NCBI GenBank assembly: GCA_030635005.1
Contig: DAOVZS010000002.1
Location: 1 to 27,887 of the forward strand
DNA from: Thiomargarita sp.
GTDB taxonomy: Bacteria > Pseudomonadota > Gammaproteobacteria > Beggiatoales > Beggiatoaceae
Reading direction: 5' to 3'
Length of the DNA: 27,887 nucleotides
A program made the translations under genes and the position numbers. Shown one piece after another: positions 1 through 8,206 of this stretch. Positions within the stretch are counted from its first letter, which is position 1, and every line of letters begins with the position of its first letter. The notes below the pieces were generated by a model. That model was not told the DNA's origin, did not search any database, and saw only the letters and a program-made list of their open reading frames with translations.

Positions 1-685
1 AAAATCCTGATGAATCAACATATTTGCCAACAATTCCCTAATAGCAGTTGGGGGATAGAGTGGCATATTTTTGCGGTGTCCATTGGGTGTAATAATTTCA
101 CGCGTCGGCAATAAAATATTAATAAAATCAACCGCATAAAAAAAGCTAATAGCATACCCATGCATTGCTTCTTTTTCTCGCACAGTTTCAGTACGACTAC
201 TATTAACATATTGAATAATTCTAATAGCTTTATGCCGAAGTTCTGGAAATAAAGCTAAATCCTTGGCAAATAAGATTGCCCCTAAATTATAAATATTCCA
301 GTGCCCAGATTGATTTTTGATAATCATTTTTTCGGCTTCTAACTGTTGCAAAATGCCGTTTTTATTACTGGGTAAATTTTGTGCTGTTAATTCAAAATAA
401 CTGGGATAATCCAAACAATTGAGAACCTGATCAGCATTTAGGTTTTCAAGAGCAATTTGATTTTCAAAAGGAATTTTATCAAATAACCGCCACAATAAAC
501 GTTCTTTTTCAGGCATAAGTTTTACCACACAAAGCAGCACTATTTGCTAAAGCTGCGATATATTCCCCAAGTTCGTCAAACTTGTTATAATTTTGCTTAA
601 ATTCTAACCATTCTGTTTCAGTGGATAGATGACGTAACTCTGTTAATAAACTCTGTAAATAGTGCTCTCTGCCGTTTTTATACAT
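1..685 (-). pseudogene. Broken AlbA_2 / Schlafen-type ATP-binding protein, runs off left edge
   Basis: Two reading frames together give pieces of one protein. The first, 685 to 509 (58 codons, then TGA), carries the start of an AlbA_2 (Schlafen AlbA_2) domain, with ETEWLEFKQN and EYIAALANSA. The second, from 516 to the window edge in another frame, carries the later part: PEKERLLWRLFD, then a winged-helix-like stretch ending NIYNLGAILFA, and IRELLANMLIHQDF, which resembles the N-box of the HATPase_c_4 domain typical of these proteins. In intact members roughly 100-120 residues separate the two pieces (the rest of AlbA_2). Here they abut, in different frames, at 509-516. I read this as an internal deletion with frameshift, so the gene is dead. 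Its ATG starts right after the stop of the transglutaminase-like gene, so it was the tail of that transcript. Family recognition is from memory of the motif order; the missing length is an estimate. Confidence 0.75.
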
Positions 686-1561
686 CTAATTTTCGATAAT
701 AATAGGGTTTCGATAATGTTTATATGCAAATTGATAAAAATTGAGATGACCATTTTTCTCAAATATTTTTTTAGCGTTAAATCTAGTCATATTGGTAATA
801 ATGGTTGATTTTGTATACTTATTATAATACATTAATGCTTCAAAGTATTTTTTTAGATGGGCAACATTATTGTCTTTCCATCCTTTTTTGTCCATAGAAA
901 TAGGTGTGATGGTCTCTAAATTACCAAAAATCAACGCGAGCGTACTGATACGTTTTTGAGTATCATCAACATAATAAATATTGAAATCAGGATCTTGTAT
1001 TTCCCACTGATTACTTTTGATATTGAATACCTCTAAAAATGTATGTGTATTGACTTGAGGATTTTCATCTGTAAATATCATCACCATTCTATTGGGGATT
1101 TCAAGTTTATCTAAAATCGCACTCATAGCTGCAGCACGGGGACCACAACTCAAATGAGGATGTCCTTTTGAAGTTTGATGGGTATTCCACAGCATAGGTA
1201 ATACTTTTTTTGTTTTGAACGCGTACTTTTTATGTTCAGCATCTATTTTATGAACACTATTTTGATACACCCAGTTTCTAATAAAATCAATTCTGTCTGA
1301 TTTTGAAGAATGTGACGTTATATACTCACTTATCTTGTTTAAATCATTGATATTCTGTGCTGTTATTGGGTATATTAATGGTTTAACCATTTTTATAATA
1401 AAGGGTCTAATGGCATTCCATTCATGTACAAATAGAGTAAAAAAAGCAATATTGATCAATACACTCCCGAACAATATTGAAAAATAAGTCAATTTTCTGT
1501 TAGTCATTTTTTTTAAATGCAACTTGTCGTTATTATTCCTGTATAGTAGATTGTTCAGCAT
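686..1561 (-). CDS. Membrane-anchored transglutaminase-like protein
   Basis: A 291-residue protein with one hydrophobic segment near the N-terminus (about residues 24-46) followed by a soluble part that would lie outside the membrane. The transglutaminase-like (papain-fold) catalytic triad is visible in order and at normal spacing: Cys139 in LSCGPRAAA, His173 in THTFLEV and Asp190 in QDPDFN. Such domains act as proteases, cross-linkers or hydrolases; the substrate here cannot be told. The first Met lies 29 bases inside the end of the upstream kinase gene. Met19 (base 1507) would give a shorter cytoplasmic head with no overlap, and neither start has a convincing ribosome site. It sits last but one in the minus-strand defence transcript, so it may be a cargo gene or a membrane effector. 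The triad supports the fold well; the function is unknown. Confidence 0.75.
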   Translation of the reverse strand: MLNNLLYRNNNDKLHLKKMTNRKLTYFSILFGSVLINIAFFTLFVHEWNAIRPFIIKMVKPLIYPITAQNINDLNKISEYITSHSSKSDRIDFIRNWVYQNSVHKIDAEHKKYAFKTKKVLPMLWNTHQTSKGHPHLSCGPRAAAMSAILDKLEIPNRMVMIFTDENPQVNTHTFLEVFNIKSNQWEIQDPDFNIYYVDDTQKRISTLALIFGNLETITPISMDKKGWKDNNVAHLKKYFEALMYYNKYTKSTIITNMTRFNAKKIFEKNGHLNFYQFAYKHYRNPIIIEN

Positions 1562-3629
1562 CTGGTAACCATTTCTCCAAAATACTAAACATATTTATTT
1601 TAGTAATAGGTTTATACATGTAATCATTCATGCCAATCGCCAAACACTCATCCTTTTCATTCGACATGCCATGAGCACTGATACCAATAATAGGCACACA
1701 ATCATACTGAAAATTCTTTCGAATTAATCGCGTCGCATCCATACCATTCATTTCTGGCATTTGTATGTCCATGATAATCAGATCAAAATCATTAAGTGCT
1801 AACATTGACACCGCTTCTTGACCATTGTTGGCAATATCAACAGATAATCCCTTACTTTTAAGTATGGTTTCTATCACTTGTTGACTAATGAGATTATCTT
1901 CAACGACTAAAATGCGTTTTCCTATTTGTGGGAGGGGATAAGACATATCACGTGTTTGAGCAAACAGCCACATAATAGTATGCATTAAAGCATAAGGTGA
2001 AACGGGTTTGCTGATAAAGGCATCTACCCAAATATTTTGACTTGTTGTTTTTTGTAAGTGTTTATGATTGCTATCAGAATGCTCACTCATCATTAAAATA
2101 ATAAATGATTTGGGGAGAGACATGTTTTGCAAAACAGCTTCTATTTTTTCAAAATCTTGTATTGTTTCATCTACTAATATTAAATGATACGCCATGGACT
2201 GTTCTGTTGCTTTTAGATTTTCTAATACGAGATCACAAGAAGTCGCACATGATGTTTCAAACGATAAGCTTCGTAATATATTTTGCACCTGTTCTAGTGC
2301 AGTTTCCTCATTATCTATAATAAGTACTTTTAAACCGTGTAATTCTGAAGGAAGTTGAAAAATATTTTTTTCTTCTTGAATATTAAAAACGGCTGTAAAA
2401 TTAAAAGTGCTGCCCTTATCAAGCTCAGATTCAACAGAAATATTTCCTTCCATCATATGTGCTAAAGATTGACAGACTGCCAATCCCAAACGTCCACTAC
2501 TTGTAATTTGAGGTGGAGTCGCGTCTTGTTTAAAAGCCTGAAATAACTGCGGTAATACGTCAGCTTGAATACCAATGCCCGTATCTTTAATAGAAAACAA
2601 TAACTTGACTCGCGTTGTTTCTAATGCCACCACTTCTATAGCAATAATGATACAGCCCTGTTCCGTAAATTTGATTGCATTCATAATCAGTTTGGTGAGA
2701 ATCTCTTCTAAACGCAAAGGATCACCAATCAGTGCAAGGGGTACATTTTTATTAATAGATAATAATAATTGAAGTTTTTTTTCTTTAATCTTGACACTCA
2801 AGCTATTGATTAACTTCTCTATGACAACTTCTAAATTAAATAAGATCATCGCTATATGTAACTTACCCGCTTCAATCTTGGATAAATCAGAAATATCATC
2901 AATAATAATACCTAAAGAATCAGAAACACTTTCAATTTTTGAGAGATAATAGCTTTGTGACTCTGTTAATGTGGTGTTAAAAAATAATTGTGTCGTATTA
3001 TGAATGACCTTCAAGGGCGTAGCAATTTCTAGACTAATATTGGCTAGAAAATCGCTTTTATCTTGATTCGCTTGTTCTGCAATATCTTTAGCAATATAGG
3101 CTTGTTTTTTTGCGTCCAGTATCTCTTGTCGTGCATGATCTAAATCATCAAGATATTTTTTTAGTATATTTTCAGTTTTTTGACGTTCAAAAATTTCTTT
3201 TTGGAGTTGAATATTTTGACGTTCAAGCTTTTTTTGCATCTCTCGTAATGTGAGATGTGTTTTAATTCTAATTAAAACTTCTTTACCATAAAATGGTTTA
3301 GTGATATAGTCTACGCTACCGACTTCAAAACCCTTTATTTTATCTTGTACGTCATTTAAAGCAGTTATAAATAATACTGGAATCTTTTTCGTGTGTTCAT
3401 TGGCTTTTAAACGCTTACATGTTTCAAACCCGTCTATACCTGGCATCATAACATCCAGTAAAATAAGATCGGGTTGTTTAGAAATGGCAAGATTAATACC
3501 TGTTTCACCATTAGAAGCTAGAAATATTTTAAAGTGTAAACCTTGCAAATAATCTTCTATGCCGCCCAAATTGGCAGGTTCATCATCTATAATAAGCAGC
3601 GTTTTGTTGTGAAAATCATCAAGAGTCAT
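1533..3629 (-). CDS. Hybrid sensor kinase with a histidine-less H-box (REC-HisKA*-HATPase-REC-REC)
   Basis: A 698-residue soluble protein. Domains: receiver (about 9-125, phosphoacceptor Asp59 in LLDVMMPG), coiled coil (about 130-185), HisKA-like helices (about 190-255), HATPase (about 300-415), a second more divergent receiver (about 425-550), and a third receiver (about 565-690, Asp621 in IMDIQMPEM). The H-box reads SLEIATP where active kinases have SHEIRTP, so residue 200 is Leu (codon at 3032-3030) and the following Arg is also lost. The HATPase N-box and the DTGIGI box remain, but the glycine-rich lid box is weakened to SSGRLGL. It therefore cannot autophosphorylate in the standard way; it may be a receiver-driven scaffold or pseudokinase. 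It begins 23 bases after dndE on the same strand and is probably cotranscribed with it. No output domain is present. Confidence 0.9.
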   Translation of the reverse strand: MTLDDFHNKTLLIIDDEPANLGGIEDYLQGLHFKIFLASNGETGINLAISKQPDLILLDVMMPGIDGFETCKRLKANEHTKKIPVLFITALNDVQDKIKGFEVGSVDYITKPFYGKEVLIRIKTHLTLREMQKKLERQNIQLQKEIFERQKTENILKKYLDDLDHARQEILDAKKQAYIAKDIAEQANQDKSDFLANISLEIATPLKVIHNTTQLFFNTTLTESQSYYLSKIESVSDSLGIIIDDISDLSKIEAGKLHIAMILFNLEVVIEKLINSLSVKIKEKKLQLLLSINKNVPLALIGDPLRLEEILTKLIMNAIKFTEQGCIIIAIEVVALETTRVKLLFSIKDTGIGIQADVLPQLFQAFKQDATPPQITSSGRLGLAVCQSLAHMMEGNISVESELDKGSTFNFTAVFNIQEEKNIFQLPSELHGLKVLIIDNEETALEQVQNILRSLSFETSCATSCDLVLENLKATEQSMAYHLILVDETIQDFEKIEAVLQNMSLPKSFIILMMSEHSDSNHKHLQKTTSQNIWVDAFISKPVSPYALMHTIMWLFAQTRDMSYPLPQIGKRILVVEDNLISQQVIETILKSKGLSVDIANNGQEAVSMLALNDFDLIIMDIQMPEMNGMDATRLIRKNFQYDCVPIIGISAHGMSNEKDECLAIGMNDYMYKPITKINMFSILEKWLPDAEQSTIQE

Positions 3630-3652
3630 AAGTGTATGTCTACCCTGTTCTT

Positions 3653-4033
3653 TTATGAGAGTTCTGTCAATGCAAGGAGTTTAGAAATATTTTTCAATTT
3701 AGGATTACTGGATAAATGTGCAATACCCCGATGTAGATGTATTTTAAATTGTTCATTAAGCGTTTGAGAGGATAACTGTAATCCATCTTGTCGACACCGT
3801 TGTTTTAATAAGGCAAAATACACATCAGCATGTTTTCCCCCAAAGACTTTCCACGTCATTTCTATTGAACTGTCTGTTTGCACGTTTTCTTTGGGGGGCG
3901 TAGAGGGATCGCTTAATGAAAAGCAGAACGCCCAGCGACACAGTATATTCCAATTTACAATCCCTGTTTTACGTTTCAACATGCTTAAATGACTTTTACC
4001 TCTTTCAGAAATTCTCACCGTTTCAATATTCAT
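3653..4033 (-). CDS. dndE: DNA sulfur modification protein DndE
   Basis: A 126-residue protein of the DndE family, the small DNA-binding member of the DNA phosphorothioation system, in which a non-bridging phosphate oxygen of DNA is replaced by sulfur. Family features visible are the N-terminal LKRKTG, the following NWNILCRWAFCFSL helix, and the C-terminal QFKIHLHRGI segment. Length matches the family. The start ATG lies 12 bases after the dndD stop, with a purine-rich GAGAAA upstream, so dndD and dndE are coupled as in canonical dnd operons. What is unusual is what follows and precedes: a pseudokinase after dndE, and no dndB or dndC before dndD. I am confident of the family; whether the system is active here is open. 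Confidence 0.93.
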   Translation of the reverse strand: MNIETVRISERGKSHLSMLKRKTGIVNWNILCRWAFCFSLSDPSTPPKENVQTDSSIEMTWKVFGGKHADVYFALLKQRCRQDGLQLSSQTLNEQFKIHLHRGIAHLSSNPKLKNISKLLALTELS

Positions 4034-4045
4034 GACTGCTTTTTC

Positions 4046-6016
4046 TCATTTAAAAAAGTAACCTGATGTAATCAATGAAGACTGTTTCTTCTCATCATAA
4101 GCAATATAATATTCATGTCCTATTGCATATTGTAACGTCTTATAATAAGTTTTATTAATTTCTTCATCGGTGGATAATAGGATCACTTGATGGCTTGCTT
4201 GATGAAAATAATGATCAACTAAATTTTTGCGATGGGGACCATCCAATCTGCTTAGGGGCGTGTCAATAATGGCAGGTAAAGGACGCCCACTAGCACGGCT
4301 GAGTCCCCATAAAATTGCAATAGCCAGTAATTGTCTCTCTCCTGCAGACAAATTTTCAGGATAAAGTTTTTCATGACTTGGGGTATACAGTGTGAGTCTA
4401 TAGCTATTGGGATCAATACTGATGTGCTTGATAAAATGATCTTTTCGGATAAGTTCTTGAAAACTCTCATGAATAAGTATTTCAAGTCTATTAATATGTT
4501 TTGCTGTGACTGCTTTGGCAAATTTATCTAAGGTATTGCGTACTGTTTTAGACTGTTTTAACATCTGCAGCGTGAGTTCACTCGAAAATTCTGCCGTTGT
4601 TTGAATTTCATATTTGTGCATCAATGCTTTTTCTTTACGGGCACATATTTTGACAAGGTGTGTGTATTCTTGTTCTTGTTTTTTGATGCTTAAAAGGGTA
4701 AGGTTATAATCCTGTTCAGTTTTTTGTAGTTTTTTCTGAATATTTTTTAAACTGTCAGAATCAGGAATACTGGCAAGTTTTCGTTCACAAGCTTGAATCT
4801 CCAGTTTTATTTTTTCAGCCTGATCTAAGAGGATATGCATTGAAGTGTGTAACTGTTTAAAAGCATTATCTTGTAAATATGTAAAAGCGGTGGGATCAAT
4901 ATTAAGATAAGATTTTGTATTAAAAGACTGTTGCCGTTTAAGCTGATCTGCTTTTAAAAATGTTTCAATAGCACTCAATATCGTGATTTTAATAGATTTT
5001 TTCTTTAATAATTCCAGTACCTGAGCATCGCGTGTTTCTAATTCTTTATAAAATATTTGATTATTTTTTATTTTTTGTTCCTGAATCGCTTGTTTTTCAG
5101 TATCTTTGAGTAAATCACGTATCATCAAGAAAGGCGTTTCTTCTCCCGCAATATCACGTAATTGTCCTTCAATATCTGATAAATTCTGCTGAGCTGTGGT
5201 GCGTTGAATTTCAATTGTTTCACGTTGTTCAAACAGTTCTCCGCCTTCACGCCGATATTCTTTTTTCAAGGATTCTTGCTGTTTTTTAAGTGTTTCTAAC
5301 TGTTTTTTCAGTTTTATTTTCTCTTGTGCACTGCGTTTAACACTCTTTTCCGCTTCTTTCAATTCTGTTTCTATTAGGCTGATAGTCTGACGATTTTCTT
5401 GTGATTGTTCTTCAGTTTTGCGTTTACGTTCCACGGTTAATAAGTCTGTGGATAGACGATAGACTAAATCTAAGCCTAATAAGGCTTGAATACCTGTTTT
5501 GAGTAATTCAGCCGCCTTATCTTGATCAGCAAAAGCTTCAATTTTTTCGCCATCGAAAAAAAACAAGCTAGAAATTTTAGAAGGTATAAATTCTTCAACA
5601 TATTCATACCATCTTTCGGTGATTACTGCATCTAAAATACCATCACGTTTAATTTCTACACGTTCTTTAATACCTTTACCTGTAGAATGCCATGATCGAT
5701 GAATACGAATCGATTCCTCTTTACCTTGTCTAAAGTGTTTAAATTGCAATTCAAGCGTCGCCCCTTCCTTAGGATCTACATGATAATTAATCATTCTCGC
5801 TAAATAGTCTAAATAATTATTATTACCTCCTTGTGAATGTTTCGCAAATTTACCATAGAGTGCAAGTTGTAAAGCATCCAATAAAGTGGTTTTGCCACTC
5901 CCATTAAGTCCTCCCAATAAGATGATATTTTTTTGGGAAGAGGGAGGCGAGAGTTTAATGAGATGGTGTCCTTTATAAATACCAAAATTATAAAGTACAA
6001 TTTCTTCAAAAATCAT
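4046..6016 (-). CDS. dndD: DNA sulfur modification ATPase DndD
   Basis: A 656-residue SMC/Rad50-like ATPase, the usual length for DndD. The N-terminal half-site has the Walker A motif GLNGSGKTT (Lys42). A long coiled coil covers roughly residues 200-480, interrupted near the centre. The C-terminal half-site has the signature LSAGERQLLA and a Walker B-like IIDTPLSRLD (Asp585), the family's IDTP form rather than the common DE pair. The segment SSLFFFDGEKIEAFAD is also typical of DndD. It supplies ATPase activity to the DndCDE complex during phosphorothioation, possibly nicking or opening DNA. The start ATG is preceded directly by three TAACTGA-type heptamers and has no Shine-Dalgarno sequence. 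It lies 77 bases behind ptuB and 12 bases before dndE. Its normal partner dndC is not in the window. Confidence 0.95.
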   Translation of the reverse strand: MIFEEIVLYNFGIYKGHHLIKLSPPSSQKNIILLGGLNGSGKTTLLDALQLALYGKFAKHSQGGNNNYLDYLARMINYHVDPKEGATLELQFKHFRQGKEESIRIHRSWHSTGKGIKERVEIKRDGILDAVITERWYEYVEEFIPSKISSLFFFDGEKIEAFADQDKAAELLKTGIQALLGLDLVYRLSTDLLTVERKRKTEEQSQENRQTISLIETELKEAEKSVKRSAQEKIKLKKQLETLKKQQESLKKEYRREGGELFEQRETIEIQRTTAQQNLSDIEGQLRDIAGEETPFLMIRDLLKDTEKQAIQEQKIKNNQIFYKELETRDAQVLELLKKKSIKITILSAIETFLKADQLKRQQSFNTKSYLNIDPTAFTYLQDNAFKQLHTSMHILLDQAEKIKLEIQACERKLASIPDSDSLKNIQKKLQKTEQDYNLTLLSIKKQEQEYTHLVKICARKEKALMHKYEIQTTAEFSSELTLQMLKQSKTVRNTLDKFAKAVTAKHINRLEILIHESFQELIRKDHFIKHISIDPNSYRLTLYTPSHEKLYPENLSAGERQLLAIAILWGLSRASGRPLPAIIDTPLSRLDGPHRKNLVDHYFHQASHQVILLSTDEEINKTYYKTLQYAIGHEYYIAYDEKKQSSLITSGYFFK

Positions 6017-6017
6017 A

Positions 6018-6038
6018 TGAGTTATCAGTTATCAGTTA
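6018..6038 (-). repeat. Three tandem TAACTGA-type heptamers before the dndD start
   Basis: Read on the minus strand, TAACTGA, TAACTGA and TAACTCA follow one another without spacing, then one T and the dndD ATG. The same layout occurs before the ABC permease gene at 23277-23297. TAACTGA direct repeats are described as abundant in marine Beggiatoaceae intergenic regions, where a regulatory role has been suggested. No Shine-Dalgarno sequence lies between repeat and start. Confidence 0.9.
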
Positions 6039-6064
6039 CAAAAAAAATAGCCGTTTTTATCATT

Positions 6065-6076
6065 ATAACATGTTAT
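6065..6076. other. 12-bp perfect palindrome ATAACATGTTAT between ptuB and dndD
   Basis: A perfect inverted repeat in the 77-base gap between ptuB and dndD. It is the size of a small dimeric operator, but in AT-rich DNA a 12-bp palindrome can arise by chance. No promoter was recognised beside it, so its role is unknown. Confidence 0.3.
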
Positions 6077-6093
6077 TGTGTGATAAATGGGTG

Positions 6094-6780
6094 TTAAATG
6101 TGAGTGGATGATGCTGGGATTGTGTTTGTTGTTCGTTCTAATAATCTTAATTGAAACAGCATAGAATAAAAAGGCGGTAATATTTTGTCATGTTTGTCAT
6201 AAACACCTTTTTTGTACACATCCTGCTCGCAACGCTTTCTCATACGAACTAATTCCCAATGATTCAAATCTAAAATTTTTATCATATACTCTGCTTTTTT
6301 GAATTTTTCACTACCTTTTTCATGTTTTGGTAAAATCTCGAAGCTGAAATCATCATAAAAAAAATAGTTCTCTATATCTTTGATTTCTACAGGATTCAAA
6401 AAATATTCTTTATCATATTCATTTGCTTTTCTGTGTTCACAAAATTCTTTTTTAGGCAGTTCTTGTGTTATTGGTATACTACAATCAAATCCTTCACAAG
6501 CAAGAGATAAATTACAATAGTCAAATGTTAAATGAGAATACACTGAACGTGGACGAATATGCTCAATATGGGAACGAATATTTTTTGGATCAGGTTCTTT
6601 GTGTGTTTTTAAAAGTAATTGCTGTTGACAATAAATACATAAGCCACCTTGCTCATAATATAAATGCTGATGAAGCGTTAATTTGATATTACTCTTAACA
6701 TTTTTCCAATAGGAAGTCTTTTTCTTGTTAATATAGTCTTCAAACTCTTTACAACATTGAGATTTATCAATATATCGCAT
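6094..6780 (-). CDS. ptuB: HNH endonuclease of the TIGR02646 type, PtuB-like (Septu)
   Basis: A 228-residue nuclease. Visible features are the start MRYIDKS, a zinc-binding CIYC (Cys48, Cys51), the HNH core with His71, Glu73 and His74 in SHIEHIRP, and Asn90 with Cys95 in CNLSLAC. This order is that of the TIGR02646 family, which includes PtuB of the Septu anti-phage system and the HNH partner of some retrons. It starts 2 bases after the stop of the ATPase gene, the tight pairing expected for PtuA and PtuB. In Septu, PtuA assembles with PtuB and controls its DNA cleavage. No reverse transcriptase or msr-msd region is visible, so this is not a retron here. All key residues are present, so it should be an active nuclease. 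The Septu name rests on pairing and motifs, not on a search. Confidence 0.82.
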   Translation of the reverse strand: MRYIDKSQCCKEFEDYINKKKTSYWKNVKSNIKLTLHQHLYYEQGGLCIYCQQQLLLKTHKEPDPKNIRSHIEHIRPRSVYSHLTFDYCNLSLACEGFDCSIPITQELPKKEFCEHRKANEYDKEYFLNPVEIKDIENYFFYDDFSFEILPKHEKGSEKFKKAEYMIKILDLNHWELVRMRKRCEQDVYKKGVYDKHDKILPPFYSMLFQLRLLERTTNTIPASSTHI

Positions 6781-6782
6781 AT

Positions 6783-8171
6783 TTATTTTTCTGCTTGTAT
6801 GATGGCCAGTTTATGAAAAATACGCATCACAAGCGGATCAGAACGCCCTAAATTACTTATTAAAGAGTCTATTAATTGTTCATTTTCAGGGAGATCTAGT
6901 TTATCAGCTTGTGTTCTGAATAATGCAATCACCTTTTCAATATGCCGTGTTGTTGCCAAATCTCTAAGTGGCGTACCCATTACTTCTTCTAAAATATCAT
7001 TGGGTTCATTGCCACGCGTATGAATTTCTTTGTTATCACTTGCATGAACACATTCTACCGTTTTTTGTTCTTTATTAATCTTTAATATAAATAAATTCTC
7101 AGGATGAACAGATGCAATAATATGGGGCGAATGTGTCACAAGAATAACTTGGTTATTGCCTTGTATATTCTCATATAACTTCAGTACTTCTTGTTGCCAA
7201 GTGGGATGTAAAGACGTTTCAGGTTCATCTACCATAATCAAACTATTTTGGGGGCGTAACTTATCAAATAGGATGGCTTTATAATAAAGTTGTTTTTCGC
7301 CCCCTGATAATGCACTAGAATATAGCTTTGTATCTGAAAAAGATTGAAAAATAGCTTGTTCTGAGTTGATATCAACAAGTTTCGTATTTAAACTTATCCC
7401 GTCTAATAATTGATTGACATTGTCAATAGCCTCTTTTATCACATCTTTGGCAATTAAATTTCGATCTGCTATTAATTTACTTTGAACCAATTTAACAATA
7501 TGTGTTTCTATGGCTTCTTTATGTGAAAAAATATCAATAGAAACAACAATACCATCTGAATTTATTTCGACGTCTGATTTTTCTGGCAGATTAAATAGTT
7601 GTCTCTGTTTTGAGGTCAAATGTTCTTTGAGTTCACTGTGAACAGCAGGAAAATATAAGAGTTTAAATATACTTTTGAGTTGTTCTTCTGGCATGATACC
7701 AAAAAAATGAAAATCATTACGGCGGATAATAAAACCTTTTTCTACTTTTTCTAATTGATATATAAGTGTAAAATATTTTATCTTGCGTTTAAGATGCTTT
7801 TCTAAAACTTTAAAAGCGGGTAGTAATTCATGTCGTTTACCCGACATTTTATTGATTTTATTTATAAATTTATGAGATAATGCGATTAAACGTGATTTTT
7901 CTGTCTCAGAAAGTTCTAATTCTACTGATACCTTATCGCAAATCAGTGCATTTTCATCTTCATCGTACTTATATAATAAGCTTTGCACTTTAAATAGATT
8001 TAAACTTTCAGAAAAGAGTTTTTGTAATAATTGTAGTAAAGATGTTTTTCCTGATGCATTAATGCCAGCGATGACAATAGTATCTAAAGTATGCCCATTG
8101 ATATCTGTAAAATCTAGCGTGACATCATGAAACATTTTGTAATTTTTAATATGAATTTTTCTGATTTTCAT
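6783..8171 (-). CDS. ptuA: AAA/OLD-like ABC ATPase, PtuA-like (Septu)
   Basis: A 462-residue single-chain ATPase of the AAA_21/OLD-like type. Walker A is GINASGKTS (Lys42), the signature is LSGGEKQ, Walker B is LIMVDEPETSLHP (Asp315, Glu316), and the switch histidine is His347 in THSPHI. Length and the immediate HNH partner downstream fit PtuA. I chose the ATG at 8171 over one at 8207 because the protein then begins MKIRKIHIKNYK, as ATPases of this class do. A GAGAG ribosome site lies about 8 bases upstream, and the 8207 start would lie upstream of the extended -10 element. It heads the minus-strand transcript that continues through ptuB, dndD and dndE. In Septu the ATPase senses infection and holds the nuclease in check. 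Other defence ATPase-HNH pairs look similar, hence moderate certainty on the name. Confidence 0.78.
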   Translation of the reverse strand: MKIRKIHIKNYKMFHDVTLDFTDINGHTLDTIVIAGINASGKTSLLQLLQKLFSESLNLFKVQSLLYKYDEDENALICDKVSVELELSETEKSRLIALSHKFINKINKMSGKRHELLPAFKVLEKHLKRKIKYFTLIYQLEKVEKGFIIRRNDFHFFGIMPEEQLKSIFKLLYFPAVHSELKEHLTSKQRQLFNLPEKSDVEINSDGIVVSIDIFSHKEAIETHIVKLVQSKLIADRNLIAKDVIKEAIDNVNQLLDGISLNTKLVDINSEQAIFQSFSDTKLYSSALSGGEKQLYYKAILFDKLRPQNSLIMVDEPETSLHPTWQQEVLKLYENIQGNNQVILVTHSPHIIASVHPENLFILKINKEQKTVECVHASDNKEIHTRGNEPNDILEEVMGTPLRDLATTRHIEKVIALFRTQADKLDLPENEQLIDSLISNLGRSDPLVMRIFHKLAIIQAEK

Positions 8172-8197
8172 TTTCAAGCTCTCTATAAAAATCAAAA

Positions 8198-8206
8198 AGT
8201 ATAACA
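8198..8206 (-). promoter_or_regulatory. Extended -10 promoter for the ptuA-ptuB-dnd transcript
   Basis: On the minus strand the motif TGT-TATACT matches an extended -10 element (TGn followed by a near-consensus hexamer). No good -35 lies upstream, as is usual for extended -10 promoters. The predicted leader to the ATG at 8171 is about 20 bases and contains the GAGAG ribosome site. Inferred from sequence only. Confidence 0.5.

Noticed and set aside
15..209. A 64-codon minus-strand frame beginning MLIVVVLKLCEK
   Set aside because: It overlaps in another frame the recognisable remnant of the AlbA_2/HATPase_c_4 protein, whose motifs are clear.
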